From Syntrophaceae bacterium (GTDB taxonomy: Bacteria > Desulfobacterota > SM23-61), in NCBI GenBank assembly GCA_003154025.1, contig PMCE01000197.1, positions 1 through 5,893 on the forward strand: 5,893 nt of DNA, written 5' to 3'. This document shows, one piece after another, positions 4,978 to 5,893 of this stretch; position 1 is the stretch's first letter; each line of letters opens with the position of its first letter. Below the pieces are notes generated by a model that was not told the origin of the DNA, made no database searches, and saw only the letters and a program-made list of their open reading frames with translations. The position numbers and the translations under genes are program-made.

Positions 4978-5893
4978 ATGAACCGTTCCTTTTCCTGGAA
5001 GAAGGGCTTTTTCCTCCTCTTCCTCATCCTTTTCGCTCTGGGGTTTCCGCGGCTGGTGGACGCCTATTTCCTCCACCTGGCCGTCACCTTCTTCCTGGCC
5101 ATGATCCTGGCCAGCAGCTGGGATATCCTGGCGCGAACCGGGCAGGTCTCCGTGGGGCAGGCCGGACTCTTCGGCATCGGCGCCTACACCGCGGCGATTC
5201 TGTTCAACCGGATTCACCTGTCGCCGGTCCTGGGAATGGTCGCCGGGGCCATGGTTTCGGTCCTGGTCGCCGCCCTGCTCGGCTACCTGACCCTGCGCCT
5301 CCGGGGGATCTATTTTTCCATCACTACCATCGCCTTTGCCGAAGCCCTGTCGGTAATCTGGTTGATGACCCCGGGATTCACCGGCGGGGCCATGGGCCTC
5401 TCCACCCCCCCTCTCTTCGGGGGAGACCGGCAGCAGGCCTACTACCTGATTCTGGGCATTCTGGCATTGACCGTGGCGGCCGTCTGGCTGATTCAATCCA
5501 CCAGGCTCAACTTCGCCTTCACGGCCATCCGGGAGAACGAGGAAGTCGCCAATGTGATGGGCATCAACCCCACCCGCTATAAGGTCCTGGCTTTCATGGT
5601 CAGCGCCTTTTTTACCGGCTTCGCCGGGGGGTTTTACAGCCACTACAACACCTACATCATTCCCTACGAGGTTTTCGGCCTGGGCATCTCCATCGCCTGC
5701 CTGGTCATGCCGATCTTCGGCGGGCTCTACACCATAACCGGGCCGATTCTCGGCACGATCATCGTCAAAGTCATCGAAGAATACCTGAGGGTCACGGTTT
5801 CCTACGGCCACCAGATTGCCTACGGTTTAATTCTGGTCCTGGTCGTATTGTTCATGCCCGAGGGGGTGGTGGGGTTGTGGCGGAATAAAATTT
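4978..5893 (+). CDS. livM: Branched-chain amino acid-type ABC transporter permease LivM, 3' end outside window
   Basis: The frame opens at ATG 4978, with AGGGAG at 4964-4969 overlapping the end of livH as a ribosome site, and stays open to the window edge (305 codons). It is the second permease of the Liv importer. Family features are the N-terminal hydrophobic segment (10-24), GQVSVGQAGLFGIGAYTAAIL at 55-75, RLRGIYFSITTIAFAEAL near 107-124, the ATPase-contact loop AIRENEEVANVMGINPTRYKVLAF at 183-206, and the glycine-rich MPIFGGLYTITGPILGTI segment. The last visible residues, MPEGVVGLWRNKI, match the usual end of LivM, so only a few to a few tens of residues should be missing. The five-base gap to livH implies co-transcription and coupled translation. 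ATPase genes livG and livF are expected next. Confidence 0.95.
   Translation, partial: MNRSFSWKKGFFLLFLILFALGFPRLVDAYFLHLAVTFFLAMILASSWDILARTGQVSVGQAGLFGIGAYTAAILFNRIHLSPVLGMVAGAMVSVLVAALLGYLTLRLRGIYFSITTIAFAEALSVIWLMTPGFTGGAMGLSTPPLFGGDRQQAYYLILGILALTVAAVWLIQSTRLNFAFTAIRENEEVANVMGINPTRYKVLAFMVSAFFTGFAGGFYSHYNTYIIPYEVFGLGISIACLVMPIFGGLYTITGPILGTIIVKVIEEYLRVTVSYGHQIAYGLILVLVVLFMPEGVVGLWRNKI

Noticed and set aside
4867..5811. Long minus-strand open frame (314 codons) opposite livM
   Set aside because: It is fully antisense to a clear LivM permease and has a skewed composition rich in Gly, Asp, Gln and His, as expected from the complement of GC-rich membrane-protein codons.

Overview
This is a bacterial chromosomal segment with fairly high GC (judged by eye, not computed) and strong Shine-Dalgarno sites in front of several genes. 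A Liv-type (HAAT) transporter, an exported FGE-sulfatase-like protein and short palindromic intergenic repeats together resemble genomes of Desulfobacterota ('Deltaproteobacteria') or similar uncultured lineages. No marker gene is present, so the taxonomic suggestion is weak.

Left half, minus strand (positions 2468 down to 1): three genes read leftwards. A class I SAM-dependent methyltransferase (1704-2468) is followed by an exported FGE-sulfatase/SUMF1-fold protein (658-1539, with a possible longer start at 1704). After a 257-base gap comes the N-terminal part of an uncharacterised exported protein that runs off the window (1-400). The FGE-like protein lacks the two active-site cysteines of genuine formylglycine-generating enzymes, so it is probably not a sulfatase activator. 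Nothing in the sequence defines a shared pathway for these three genes.

Middle (2469-2771): a divergent intergenic region of about 300 bases separates the methyltransferase from the transporter genes. It holds a perfect 20-bp palindrome of the dispersed-repeat kind, candidate promoters on both strands, two small palindromes next to those promoters, and a possible nested hairpin in the transporter leader.

Right half, plus strand (2772-5893): the start of a high-affinity branched-chain amino acid-type ABC importer operon. It encodes a periplasmic substrate-binding protein (LivK-like), then permeases LivH and LivM. LivM is still open at the window end. The two ATPases (LivG, LivF) would be expected downstream but are not in the window. 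Between livK and livH lies a long imperfect hairpin built from 7-bp units (GCAAGTC and variants) and followed by T5. It could be a mobile palindromic repeat and may also set the ratio of binding protein to permease.

The genes are ordinary families, and I found no clear new multi-gene system. The most unusual parts are the two intergenic palindromic repeats and the cysteine-less exported FGE-like protein.
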